From Temnothorax longispinosus (taxonomy: Eukaryota > Arthropoda > Insecta > Hymenoptera > Formicidae), in contig NC_092362.1 in NCBI RefSeq assembly GCF_030848805.1, positions 23,545,308 to 23,609,307 on the forward strand: a DNA stretch of 64,000 nucleotides. Direction: 5' to 3'. Positions 49,955-63,000 of the stretch are shown here, in pieces; the first letter of the stretch is position 1; every line of letters begins with the position of its first letter. Below the pieces are notes generated by a model. That model was not told where the DNA came from, did not search any database, and worked only from the letters and a program-made list of their open reading frames with translations. A program made the position numbers and the translations under genes.

Positions 49955-51710
49955 CTGCAGTGCCGTGACGGTTAAATTCCTGGCGTGGAAAGGGGTGGTA
50001 ACGTATACCATCCTTTCGAGATGCTGCGTCCTACTGAATCTTGAGCCTTATGTTTGTTTATGCTAATTAGAGAAATACGAACTTTACGATAGAACGTTGT
50101 CTTCGTGCATGGGCATAAATATCGTACTTAGATATTGTAACTGCGCAATCTAAAATTTAACCCTAAATAAACTTCGAAGATATAAAGTTTATATAAAAAT
50201 ATACAAGCTAGATATCAATAAATTACTTATATATCAAGATTAATGTCGATTAAGAAAAATGTAATTATTTCATATAATTCCTTTTAATATCTTAAACAAA
50301 ATGATTTAAATAAAATCGAATTATGACGTTATTAGGGCAGTATTTAATGTCACAAAGACGGTAATCAGACACAAGCAGTCACACACATTACGGCGATTAC
50401 ATTGCGTATAGTCTTAGAGAGAAGAGCGGCCAGCTTGAAGGAATTATAGTTCCGCTTTTCTCAAAAGGGTTGAGAGTGGCACTGAAGGTACCCATGAGGG
50501 AATCTCTGAGGAAGATACGAAACACCTTCAAGCTGTCCCAAGGGTTCGCGGCGAACGGTACCAATCTTGCACAGGCGTCACGGCTAGCCAATAAACGCCA
50601 AAATCACTAAGCTAACTACTTCGGGCCAGTGAGGCCTGTCGTTCTCTCGTCCCTTTCGCCACATCGATGCTCCTTACAGGGCGATCCATTCCACTGATCC
50701 CCGAAATTGTCCTTTGGGCGTAGATACAGCATACAGCCTTCTTCCCTTCCCGCGCATTTAATTAAGCTGAGAGCATCGCCGCGATTTTCGAAGCGAGTCG
50801 GTACGGATGACTCGGATTGGACTACACTGTGTGAAACACTAATTTTCTAAGAGAGAGAGAGACAGAGAAGAGCTCAGACACGTCATCACAGCTTCACATT
50901 GATTGTATCAAATTATATTGAATTATTAACAGTAAAAGCTATAAATTACTTAATTAATATTTACATAATTTGTTATAAAATATAACAATATTTGTAAAAT
51001 ATATTAATTCAATTTGAAATTAATACGAATTACAAATTAAACGTGAATAATTATTTTCAAGAAAATGTAAAATTTGGTATTTATTAGAAGTATATCGCAC
51101 CCCGAGAAGAATACTGTCACATATTTCCAAAATTGCGATATATTAGAAACGAAAATTTTTAAGCAGGAAATTAGTAACATTTCCTATCATATAGAATAAA
51201 TAGATAGTAAGATATCCGAGAAACTTCTAGAAAATATTTTTCTTTATGGTGATCCTGATAAATCGTTACGAAACATTCTATTTGAGCGCAAGGATAGGAA
51301 AGGACTCGCGCAAAAAATGTTGCGCGCAGCTCAAGAAGAAACTTGCGAGTTTCGGCTACGATCCGCGAAACTTCTATTACGGCGAAAGTAGCTCGGCAAA
51401 CAAAGCTATTTATTAACGTAATATCCTGCGAAACTTTCTCCGAGCTTATCCTTCTATATATCGATTCACTTACTCCCGAGTCTGCGAATCTCCCGCCGAA
51501 TTCTGCAGAAAAGTCCTATTCTTTTCATTTTTTCTTTAATATCTAAACATTAATCATTAACGCGAATATGACTTAAAATATACATACAATATCATTTGCC
51601 TACCTACTATTTTACTGACTAAAAATTTAGGATAATATGCTTTCTTTATTATACAACAAAAAATTTAAGATAATAAATTTGATACAAAATATCGTAGCCC
51701 CCCCTTCCCT

Positions 51711-51730
51711 CACACACACACACACACACA
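51711..51730. repeat. (CA)n microsatellite
   Basis: Ten uninterrupted CA units. Confidence 0.95.
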
Positions 51731-52682
51731 TATCTATCACAAATAAGAAGTCGACAAACCATATGTCAACAAATAAATCTTGTGATTTAAGAAAACATCT
51801 TACATCTTGTAGATACAGAAAACGTTTACGACGACAAACAATAAGAAGTATGTATGCAAATCGTAATCTTAACAACAGCTTAACATCTCCATCATTAAAA
51901 AGTCAGCTTGTGCCGCGCTGTTTCATCTTTCTCGATCTCTCTTTCGCTCTCACCGTTCTCTATCATTAATCTTTCCTTCTCTCTTAAACCGACTTCTCTC
52001 TTTGATGCCATCCGATGTACAAGTGTCCGCCATAACAAGGATCAATAAGCGTCGAGAAATCCACGCCTTACGGAATACATCACAGGGCGTATTTACACAC
52101 TCGCGTTCAACGCTGTAATAGCGGGCACGATGAGATGCCCACCTTCCCGGCCCACCCCCTCGTACCACCCCCTGCATGCGCGGCATGCTTCATCCGTTGG
52201 CTTTTCGCGAATATATACTCGTAATTCCGCGATGTTTGTTTCCATCGTTGGCTTTCAGGGCTGTTCTGGCATGAGGGATGGGAGCGGCGATGGTGCTCAA
52301 TCCTAGCCGCAACATCCCTTCTTCTGCTCGTTCGTTTGCGCGCTTTCTCTCAACCATTCATGAATGTCCCTCTTCGTGGTATTTTCTCCGGAGCACGCTT
52401 TGAGCGCGATATTTTCAATGCGAATCGACTATCTACTTTGTTATTTTTATTATTATTGATTTATTGTACAAAATACGGAGCTATTTTGAAGATTTTCATT
52501 ATTATCTATATTCTCATTTTACTCAGGTTAACATATTTAATTATTCATTTAATTATATTCTGCTCAAGCTTTACTATTTTGCTCAAATAAAGTCATTTTT
52601 GTTAATTCGCGAGTATTTTATTCTAGTTTTGTCGCCTCTCGGAAAAGATTGCAAATACAAATTTATCCATTTATCCTCTTTG

Positions 52683-52707
52683 CTCTCTCTCTCTCTCTCT
52701 CTCTCTC
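52683..52707. repeat. (CT)n microsatellite
   Basis: About 12 uninterrupted CT units. Confidence 0.95.
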
Positions 52708-54759
52708 ATCATTTTTCTGCCTAGTTACCTCAGAGTCGCATTTGCTACTTTGTTCCGTGTCTTTCATCTACCTTATGCCAATCCGCTTTTGACCGTCTTC
52801 TCTCCCTTTCATCTTACCCTCACCCATAACGTCTCTCCTTCGTCTTCGCAAGCAGCGCGCGAGCTTGAAACACGCGCGCCCTGGGGGCAATTGCGCGCAC
52901 ACGCCTTGTTTAACTAGCCTTTTAATTAGAAACGCTTAAAAATTAAACGGTAGCGCGAAATACACGCCGGTCTCCTCAAAATTGCGCGTGACTGCAACCC
53001 TGCCGGGACCTGAGCGCGCCGGCGCCTTTTGTTGCATTGCTACCCCATTGTGCTGCACGCTGCTTAATATTCACCGCCTAGACATTGACGTGTGCTCCAC
53101 TCTTATGACCTCATCAACGAATATGTAGGGATACGAGGAACTAATATATCAGAAAAATTATAAAGATACTTTTTTATAACCGCATTATAAAACAATCGGT
53201 GTAAATGGATGATCTAAAATAGTTTTATATGCTCGATCAAACGATAATTGTTGCAATTTCTAATATTGATAGCTATCACTGAATATACCTACTTATGTTA
53301 TAACGTCACATTTTTAAATCATTAAAGTATCACATTTATATGAAAACCTATGATTATTGCAACAAATTATGTGATAAAGGATTTATAGAGATCAATAGAC
53401 AATTATTATATATTTCAATATTAGTTAAGGAACGAGATTGGATATTAATCTCGTACCCGCCGCCATATTTTGTAAATAATTAATAATAATAATTATAAAT
53501 ACAACAAAAATAACAATAATGTGTAAAATAACATTTTTATTATGGACGCTGTACAAACTACTTTTATATTAATATGTATAACCAAGCATTTGTATTTTTG
53601 TATTACTTATTAAAAATTAAATTCTGTTAAATCCTGTTTAATTTAAAATTAACGAAGCTTCATTTGTTATTCAATAAATAAATGTTGCACGATTAAAGGT
53701 TTGCATTAAATATTATTCACATTCAGGCTAGTATCAGGAAATTTAAAAATTTTACACATCTCTCTATTGTACTAGTTTGCGTCCTTACGCGAGTGTGTCT
53801 GGCGTAATGCAAAAATTACAAATTATTTTCATTATGCTCAGTTGGATGTTAACTGCATCTGGGCAACGTTCGGAAGAGTTTTCGATACAGAAATACATGT
53901 ATATAATTACGTATAATATTCCATTCCATTTGATGCTCTTTATACACCGCTAATAAATGTAAATGTAAAAAATGCAGTCCCTCGCGCGGATCTCCTACAC
54001 AGCGCGCGTTTGCACGTGTCGGTGAGAGCGTGCATTTCACCTCGCTAGAGAATATTGAATACAATATGTGCCGTGCAGCACACGGTATTATTTACACGCG
54101 AACTTTGTATTTAAAAAAAAGGCCGCACAAAGAGTTGAATTTAATTCGTTTTTGGCGGAGAATATCCATTCACCGTTGGTTGCTCAGTATGGAAAAAAAA
54201 TATACCGTATCGTATGTAGTTGTTTCGAGAGCGCGCATTATACACAAGCTGCAGCAGCGCGGTGTGTCGGCGTAACCCGTCGGGGGTTCAACGAAATAAG
54301 AAAAAAATAATAATCACGCGCGTGTATCGCGAAATCGCGAGGTTAAGGCATTGTGGAATCGTGCAATAATCGAATAATAAAATACGTAGCACTTTTTCAA
54401 AACGAGGTCAAATTTTATCTTTTCCTTTTTTTCCTTCCGTTTTTTTTGTATGCGAAGTGTTTCCACGCATTTTTCGAGCCAAAATCAATTTCCAATAAAT
54501 AATGTATGTTACCTTTAATTTACACGCATATACTCTTACGGAAAAATTTTCTTTGTTTATAAATAAATTCGCACAACGTTCAATATGTATTTCAATTATT
54601 AGACAATTTATTAGAACAAAAAAAATGATAAGATTATCTTTTTTTATTATCTATCTTGCATTGAAGACAAAACGCGCAAAGCCGCAAAGACCGCAGGGAT
54701 ATTTTCAGGAATCCTTCTGCAATATTGGATTTATTCAAGCCTACGAAAAGTTGCGCCCT

Positions 54760-55460
54760 AAATAAAAAGGGTTGTCACTTCCCGGCCGCACACCAGTCGA
54801 TCCCTCGCGCACGCCGAGTCCACCAGAAACTTCTCGCGCGCCATCTCCGCCATTTTTCGCGCCAACTTTTCTCGCCTTAACTTTGACAGCGGGGCAAAAA
54901 TACTTGGAGACATTATTAAATATGATTATCCGGGCAAGGGGAAGAAGGAAGGAAAAGCCCGCGCGCGCGGAGATGCATTGAAGAGAGTGGGGAAGAAAGG
55001 ACGCCGAGGAGAAACAGGAAGAGGGCCGCAAAGGTGGGAAGAAACGACGAGCGGTAGGGTCAGGCTAAAAGTAAAAAGTTGCGGAGAGGGGTAGGGGAGT
55101 GCAGAGGGGAAGAGTGCGCGACTTCTGGAAGGTGGCCGGCGTTGGATATGAAGTGGTGCAGCAAGCTTCAAAAAGTGACGCGGGGGGGATGGAGGGCGTT
55201 TCGCGTTGAGCACGGCTCGGGCCTGCCGAGCCTGACTCGGCTCTCAAACTTTGATACGATTAAGACGGAACGAATTAATCTTCATCCCCCGCCGACGCCG
55301 TCTGCTGGCAGCCACAGGGACGCTGGTGGCGAGGAAATGGTTTTAAAAAAAGGGGTGAGCGATAGCCAGGTCGAGAGAAGCTCGGAGCTTCGGTGTTGAG
55401 GCTAAAGGTCGACCCCTTTATGGAAACCCTCTTTACTTTCGGGGGGGGGGGGCGGAGGTG
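54760..55460. other. CpG-/purine-rich island with poly-G end
   Basis: GC-rich with G-rich plus strand, ending in a run of 12 G (55441-55452). Overlapping frames of 60-106 codons occur on both strands without motifs. Possibly regulatory. Confidence 0.35.
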
Positions 55461-56167
55461 ACGTTAATTAGAAAGGCGCGACGAGATTCCCCGATCCGTG
55501 ACTATCCTTAGTTAGGACCCATGTCCATGTTTGAGGTTTTCTTAGCTCGCGCGCGACCTATTTTATTCTATATGCAATGTGTGTGTGTGTGTGTAGTTGG
55601 TGTAAAGAATGATATTTATATTCGTTCGATAAAACACACGATTTCTCGAAATTCGTAATGTAGAACATATCTACTTTTGAATTTAATTCAAATTTAATTA
55701 TGCGCCAAACTAGTACAAGCGAAATTAATTCAGTCGACTCTACAATTAAATATTTTTCTGAATACGCAGAATACCTGAATCAGGAAAATCAGATTTGGAC
55801 AAAATATTATATATCAACCAAGCATTGTTTTAAATACTTAAAAATAAAAATCATATATAAGCTTTTCTACAATCGTTAAATTATCATTAGTTATCGATCT
55901 ATATCTAATAAGTACGCCAATAATATTAGAATAAATAATAATAATAAAAACCACTTTTTAAAAAGTGTAATAGCGAACAAGATAAGTTTGCTAATTCGTA
56001 GCGCGTTAAAATGCGGAATAGATCGGGCAAATGCTTCGCGCTTATAAAGAAGGGATAGTTCCAGCTACGAATGGCATGGTCAGCAGCGGTCTACCGGTCG
56101 TTTTTAATCCCATTGTGAACATGGCTTAATCGAGAAACCATTACCCTGGTTTGCTGCGCGAGCTAGA
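55461..56167. other. AT-rich non-coding DNA
   Basis: Contains a (GT)n microsatellite at 55579-55594 and a TTATAAAG sequence at about 56042-56049, about 120 bases before the plus-strand ATG at 56168. Nothing else recognised. Confidence 0.5.
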
Positions 56168-56308
56168 ATGTCTGGAAGGGTAGGACCTCTTACAGTGGAG
56201 AGGGAAGGCATGTGGTTCCGTGTGGATCAAGCCACCGATAGAGAGACTAAACCGTTGCCTCACACCTTCTGTTTCAAGAATCGTGATTGCGGAATCACGT
56301 TTTCAAAA
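56168..56308 (+). CDS. Possible first coding exon of an unidentified plus-strand gene
   Basis: An ATG in good context (AGAATGTC, A at -3) opens 47 codons that begin MSGRVGPLTVEREGMWFRVD and end CFKNRDCGITFSK. The frame runs in phase 0 directly into a perfect donor, AAA/GTAAGTGTG. A TTATAAAG motif lies about 120 bases upstream. Composition is protein-like, but I recognise no family, and no acceptor exon can be tied to it with confidence (a phase-0 frame in the GC island at 57065-57318 is one possibility). It may be chance. Confidence 0.25.
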
Positions 56309-56820
56309 GTAAGTGTGCTCGATTCTAGCCTTTTTGATGGCGAACTCATGAATTTTACCGAAGAATGCGTTCTTGAAAGCGGACGAGCGTGACGTTACGA
56401 TGTAACAAATATTAAACAATGTTTCAGAACAAATTTGCGAAATGTAAATCTTAGAATTTTTTTTTTTTTTAATTTTATTATATTGAAGAAAAGAGTTAAG
56501 AAAATGAATGAAAATTACATTTAAATATAAAATGCAATCTAATCTAGAAAAAAATAAAAGTTCCTAATTAAACAATTGATAATATTCAATTATACAATAT
56601 GTAATTCATAAAACTGTATATATCATTTACAAGTTATTAGATTTTCTTATATTCATTAGCATCCGCGTATACATTTATCAAAAAAGTAATTAAACAGTAG
56701 TAATTAAACAATTTAATACACCACTAGTATGTACATTGTTATTAAAATTATTAAAAAATTTTTGGAAGACCTTAGGAGACTTATAGTTAGTTATTTCTGC
56801 ATATATAATCTGCTGTTTAT

Positions 56821-57520
56821 GTGATGGTGCGCTCCCTTACGGTCATCGCCACTTACGATATAGGAAGAAATAAAAACAAACTCGCGCGTAGGCCAAAGAG
56901 AGGGTGTGAATTTGCTGATCGTATGGTATTTAGCAATAAAGTTCGATTCCCCGGGTTGCCGAAAGAAGCAGCGCCTGATTTCGTCGGGACTGCGAAAATT
57001 ACAACCCCCGTGGAGTGGCAGCGTTTAAGCCTAGCTTGTCGTGTATCGACAGGAGGTAGCAGCGAACGACTGGAAGGGCGGCTTCCAGCAGGTTGGTCGG
57101 AGGAGAGCCCCGGAATGGTCACCGAAGTGACGGGGAAACCTCGGGGGTGGTGGCGAGATCTACGAGCACGGATGACAAAAAGACCTCGGGATCGCACCAC
57201 GCCAAAAGGGAGAGGGGACGAGGGATGGGGGACGAGGAGGACGCTGAGATCGGTTCGAATGGCTTCGACGAGGGTGAGAGAGGATCTCTCACCCTGGTCA
57301 TCGCTCTTGTCGTCGGGCGGTAAGCTCGGGCGAATGAGGTTCCGCGGGAAAACGCGCCGGGACGGATCGTTCCTTTTTCGTGGACGTCGGAGTTCTTTCC
57401 CGAGGGCGGTTTCGAGCAGCTGGACAAACTGCCTCGTTACGGGGGGTTCGCCCGTCGCTTTTCGGGACGTTAGGAATCCGTAATTGACGTCGGTCGGGCG
57501 GACACGCCGACATAGAGCCG
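56821..57520. promoter_or_regulatory. GC-rich island, candidate distal FoxP first exon/promoter (minus strand)
   Basis: A 700-base CpG-rich block whose left edge carries two minus-strand 5' splice sites: ATC/GTAAGTGGC (exon edge 56857) and ACC/GTAAGGGAG (exon edge 56841). GC-rich first exons followed at once by AT-rich intron are typical of insect promoters. It lies right of both recursive-splice candidates, as a distal FoxP start should. The 220-codon plus frame and 115-codon minus frame inside overlap and show no domain. A plus-strand donor also occurs (GGGCG/GTAAGC, after 57318), so direction is uncertain. Confidence 0.3.
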
Positions 57521-59580
57521 CGCGATCGCCGCCTACTTCATTGAAAAGTTTTCGCTTAGCGATTGACAGAATTCGCCAAATTTTTCGTCTCTACGTCTGA
57601 TTAACGTACCCGCTGAATGCCAATTTTTTTTTACCTGAACACTGAATTGTTTTCGATGCATATATGAAAAAAAAAAGAAACCTGAGGAGACCGCGCTCAG
57701 TGGAATTTAAATCGCTTCGAGTTTACGCCCGTTGAGAGTACGCTTTCGATCTGTCTTGGAACAAGTCACCCCCCCGGAGCGGTCTCTTCGCGACTCTATT
57801 TACCCAATCGGTTCGCTGATGATCGGGAACGAACGACGGGACCATGGAGCAGAAAGAAAAGTATGGAATATTTAGCGTTCAGTGAGCTATAAAAGCAATT
57901 ATATGGGAGCTATTGTTTGGCGGGAGTGCGCCTCCGCGATACCGGGGTGAACGCACTCGGGGATACCGGGGGGCGACGAGCAGAGCGGCAGCATCAGTCC
58001 AATGAAAATCAGAAGTGCGGAGCAATAAATACGGGCGAGTCAATCCGCCACCCCCTCCCCCCACCCCCCGCCTCACCCCCTCAACTCCCTCGCGGAGTTG
58101 CGGGAGAACCCCCACGAAATCTCGATTCGGTTTAAATGTGAACTCCCTTCGGCGGGACCACCCAAGAGACTTTATTCTCGCGACGGAATTCACTATATCG
58201 GTTTCAAGAATTTCGATATTTCGCGGTGAATCAATTGTACTATACAATAATTTATCCTAACAAATAAGCTGTAAGACAGTAAACAAAACAATGTATACTT
58301 TACTAATTTTTAATATGCGTTTTTTCATATGCGACTATTTTTGACCGAAACAACTTTTTAGAGCAAATTTTTAGAATTATCTTTATTATATACAATGGTA
58401 ATTATTAATGGTATCGTATAAAGTATGATAACATATAAATCTGTTCATTTAATTTGTATGTACAATTATTTATGTAATTAGTATGATTAACAATTGATAT
58501 TGTTAACAAAAAACATTTAAATGTTTTAATACTTAAGAAAAATGTCCATTTTCAAAGCTTCGGTAAATTTCACGCATCTCGCGCATCTTTTATACAAATC
58601 ATAAATCACGATTCGATCCAACTCGCACATACGCACATACATCGTGGCCTACGGACAATAATTATTTAATTCGTAATTACGAATAACAGATTAGCTCGTC
58701 CCGCTTGGCGGAAGGCATTGCGTTTCAAATCTCGGGGAGAGTAAATGAGAAAATGAGCAAGAGCGGAACGAATGGAAGAGGAGAGAGCGAGAGAGAGAGA
58801 GAGAGGAAGCTGGCAACTCAGAAAGTAACCGGCTGTTGGAGGTGAGGAACAACGCTTCAACATAGAGAAAAGAGAAAAGAGAAAGATAGAAGAAAAGACG
58901 GGAGAGGCAGTGCGGCAGTTCTAATATAAATGTCCCGGCCGAAAGGCGGAACGGAGACATTCGCTAATTAAAAAACTTGAAAAATTAATACACATTTCTC
59001 TCGTACCTCGGGGGGTTGTGTTACTCTTCTCTTAATCCACGGTATCTGATCGGCCATCTGTTCCCAGCCATCTCGAAACTGGTCTCGCCTTTTTCGAGAC
59101 TCGCGTACTAGCGCGCTCTCAACTTCAGATATTATCGTACCGTATTGTAAGAGCGCCGCGCGCTTGTTATTTCAGAGTTCGGCAGAATAATCCTTTTGCG
59201 ATGGAAAAAATTACGGGGGAAGAGGCCATTTTATTTTTCGATATGTATGCATTAGCAACGTAAACAGAAATTCTGTTTTCCATCAATGCTGAGCATTCTT
59301 ATTGGAAATTTTACGTATATTTTGCTATTGGCTTATGCTGAGAACTTCTTTAATTTGTGTAATTGAATTAAGAATGTTCATATAAACACAACAAATCTTA
59401 ATAATAATAAATATCATATAGTGAATTTCATATTAATATAGGTACATATACATATGTATCTTAAGTACCTATTAATTAATTAATACATATTATACAATCT
59501 TCTGCGGAAAATTCCCTTTTAAGAAAACAAAGTTGTGTATACTTTGTTGCGGCGTGAATTAAATATCTGCAATTATTAAT
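57521..59580. other. Non-coding DNA
   Basis: A GC-rich patch at 57740-58150 is followed by AT-rich DNA, and a GA-rich stretch lies at 58740-58920 including a (GA)n run at 58790-58805. CTATAAAAGC at 57887-57896 fits a plus-strand TATA box, but no gene follows. Frames of 60-120 codons here are compositional. Confidence 0.4.
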
Positions 59581-60018
59581 TCAGCTCAAAGTATTCGCGG
59601 CCATTATTCCGGTCCCCCGAAAGAATGCGTTCCGCAGTGGCCGCACGATCTGCAACCGCCTTCCTCGAATTGACGAGGAGGTGACGAGGTGACGAGAGCG
59701 GGGATGGAGAGAACAACCGGGATGAAAGGGCGCAAGACACCCAGAGCGTAGCCCACTTCGTTTTGGAGACCAGAGACAGGAGCACTTAACTGCCCGTCTC
59801 ACAATGGAGTCTTTCGCATTATAGCGTTCAGTGTCTTGAGGCCTATTCAGAGCCGACTCCTGGTCCCATTCTTTGCCATTGTCTGTCTCCGGCTGGGTTA
59901 TGGGAGGCCACCTCCGCGATCTCCCGCCTTCCACCTCACTCATTACACACCCCGAGAGACACCGAGCCTTGGAGAAAAGGGCCCCGCCGAGGGTACGAAA
60001 GATCTTTTGCGCCGCCAT
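59581..60018 (-). other. 145-codon minus-strand ORF of uncertain status
   Basis: An ATG at 60018 in a GATGGCGGC context opens MAAQKIFRTLGGALFSKARC and runs 145 codons to TGA. The amino end is amphipathic and basic, like a mitochondrial presequence. The middle (PITQPETDNGKEWDQESALN) is protein-like and the carboxyl half is Ser/Arg/Cys-rich and less convincing. The start motif is also the YY1/Pho core, which often marks promoters. No family recognised. It may be chance in a GC-rich patch. Confidence 0.22.
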
Positions 60019-63000
60019 CTAATTAGCCCCGGCATTTAACGGGAACATAAATAAGTTAAACATCATTGAATTGTTGATAACGATAGTCCCGGAGCCCTGT
60101 CGCTTCCTGCGCGATTTCTTCCCCCACCTCTCTTTCCTGCGTTTTGATGGCATCGACCCAGAACGCGTCGCTCTTCAACCCTTCCGTCAAAGTCTCCCTT
60201 CTCCGCCACGGTTCGTTTATCGAGAAATATATTTGACTTCCTTTTAGTGTCTGAACGAAGTGTCCCGCGGGTGTGAAAGAGACTCGTAATTCGTCGCGGC
60301 TTATGCCGAGATTTTATTGATAACGTGCTGAACTTAACATCAAAATGAACACTGAAATAGCCAGGTTGTTAAACATAAAACGTTTATAGATATAAAATAT
60401 ATCTCATTTATATTTCTTTAAATAATCTCTTTAGAAATAACATATAATAGATATATCTAGCTAAAAATCAGTGGAAATATCAGCGATTCATGATAAAATA
60501 TTTCAATAAATAATTTTAATGCCTTAGTTCTACAAATTCTGCATTCTCAATAACTTTTGCGCTATATAGAGAGGAAGCGTGTATTTATAACAATAAAGGT
60601 ACGATAAAAATGAAAGAGACAAAAGAGAAAAAGCCAAAGAAGACTAGGGCGGGGAAAGTTTCGGTGTTCTGCAAAAGAAGCGCCTGACCAAAGCACGATT
60701 CGCAGATGATAAATCGTTTAAATCTTTTCGCCGGGATCGTTCGGCCGGAAATAAAATGAATTTAAGATCCAACCGCGAAGACCCACGGTTCTGCGGCCGA
60801 GTAAGAGATGCGGGAGGATGAGAGACTTCCTCTTGCAGTCGGAGAGGTTTCTTTAATTCGCGGCACCAGCGCAAAATTTACATATTAATGAATAACGCAA
60901 TCTTTAATTAGTTGCCGCCTCTTTCTGCATTTTTAATCTGTTATAATTTTAATTTCATTGTAATGTTAAATAGCGGATGTGGGAAAAATCGCAAATAATC
61001 ACGGAGAAACTGCGGATAATTATGTACACTCTACGATTTATGAAGCTCTCGTCTATTCTGATTTTCATAAAATGGTATTAATTTTTCTAACAATTTTCTA
61101 ACAAGATTAATTTATTATTTAAAAGTACCAAGTATAATGTAACATTTTAATTAAATTTTAAATAATTTCAAAGGTATAATAAAAAAATCATTAAAAAATT
61201 CAAAGAGATAAATATATTATTACGAAAATATGAGGAAAATACAAGATTGTTATATAATGCTTTATCAAATCAAGTTATTTTTAAGGCACGTTACAGACGT
61301 AATACAAAACATCGCGGATGATATCGCGAGATCGCGCGAAATAGCAGCGATTTTTTATCGGGCATCGAAGCGGCGAAAATAATTTGAGCATATCGAACAG
61401 ATACATTAATGTTGCAGCAATTTACTGTATCGCAGTGACGGGCACTCGCGCAGTGTATTACGAGAATCAACGCTACATACTAACGCGAATGCAAACTAAC
61501 CGACACCCCCTCGCTCTTTCTTCCGCGACTTCTTTCATACAATCCATACCATATCGCTATACTTCGTGCATGCTGGCCTCGAGAATACGTGACGAACGAT
61601 AAATAACATGTGTATATATGTCGCAGTTAAAACTCGCGAAAGAAGATGGGCGTGTTTAGCCGTGGCTGTTGGTTACTCGGCTACGTTTTTGTTTCTTGTT
61701 ACTCACACACGCGTTTAGTGTGTAAGCAAAAAAGTTCAGTTATCTCTCTCTCTCTCTCTCCCTCATATACTCGTATCTTTGAAACATTCCTTATAGTTAT
61801 CGCTTGGTGTCACGTTCGTTCGGTAGCTTATCCATGGCCTCTGATTAATTGATGATACACTAATTTTAAGCTTCAAGAGAGACTCACTCTCGCTATAATT
61901 ATCCTCTTATACACTTCGGAGAATTTCATCAAATCTGTACTGCACTTCAAGCTTCGTGTGAAGTAATTGGAATTTTTTTTAAACCGCGTTTATGACCACG
62001 TATCGTACAGACTACAGATAATATTTCTTGGATTAAGGTTTACTGTTAGAATCTATGATCCTTCAATCCAATAATTCGCGGTTACCGAGCAAAATATTGT
62101 GTTAAATGAATCGGATCGTTATCGCGTGCTTATACCTTCCCTGGACAAGAAGGAGAGGAGGAAAAGGAGACGGGTGGCGGCGCGCTGTAATCTCGAACGC
62201 GAAAACAATTCCAAGTAGTAACCGCGCTGCCGTGAGAGTCTCGACATATCAGCAGCACGGTGTTCGTTGTGCATGTTGCGTCCGCGAGATGTGCGATATC
62301 CAATTACCTTCCTGTATATACCGACGGCATGCACGTGAACAATTTCTTTTTCAGCCAGTCCGCAACGCCGCCGGCGACACGTACGTCGTTGCGAACACAA
62401 CAACGATGCCCGTCTTGTCGGTATTACGCGGTGGAATTAACGTTTCGTTTCCGATGTATCTATCTCTCTCTCATGAAAAAAAAAGTAAAAGAAAACAATA
62501 CGCTCCACTAGCAGAATGAAAATTAGAAGAGTGAAGAAATAAGTTCGGTCGGTCGCGGACGGCGACCGGTTATTTTAATTTCTGGTGTAATCCTGGAACG
62601 TCCGGCGGTATAATACTGCTTACGTTTCGTCTCGACGAGAATTCTCATATTTTTTCTCTGCCATCTGATACATGCGCGCTATCTGATACTATTTCAGCGA
62701 TACAATTCTTTGCTACTTACGCATTTCGGTACGCATTTCTTTCGACCGCATAGCATAACTGTATTTAGTCGTCTAATATTTATTTAACCGATTTCTGTAA
62801 ACGCGAACAAAATCTTGGAAAATGGATTGCTCATGTTTTCGAGAAATATCAAAGTATAAAGATGATCGTTTCTAGAAGAGGCCACTTTTGCGTTTAATAC
62901 TTCACGCTACTATGTGCCTTAAAAATGCAGCGGTTTCATTCCACCCCTCTAGAAGTCGCGTCACACCGGTGGAGTTCTCACGGCGCGCAACGGTGTTCTC

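Larger units (their letters stand above)
49955..54759. other. Mainly AT-rich non-coding DNA
   Basis: A plus-strand frame open from 50361 to 50610 (ending ASRLANKRQNH) is protein-like in composition but has no supporting signal. The stretch 52130-52200 and 52840-53080 are GC-richer. No gene recognised. Two microsatellites are listed separately. Confidence 0.45.

Noticed and set aside
50361..50610. Plus-strand open frame ending ASRLANKRQNH
   Set aside because: Composition is protein-like, but the minus strand is open too, there is no start or splice signal, and no family resemblance.
55764..55790. Third combined acceptor/donor junction on the minus strand (TTTTCCTGATTCAG followed by GTATTC)
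   Set aside because: The donor half is weak and no second donor follows closely; not strong enough to call a recursive-splice site.
56821..57483. 220-codon plus-strand frame
   Set aside because: Starts at GTG in the GC island, overlaps a 115-codon minus frame and other open plus frames, and is Arg/Gly/Ser-rich with no motif; all three plus frames look equally open, so it is most likely compositional.
57887..57896. Plus-strand TATA-box match CTATAAAAGC
   Set aside because: No initiator at the right distance and no convincing gene downstream.
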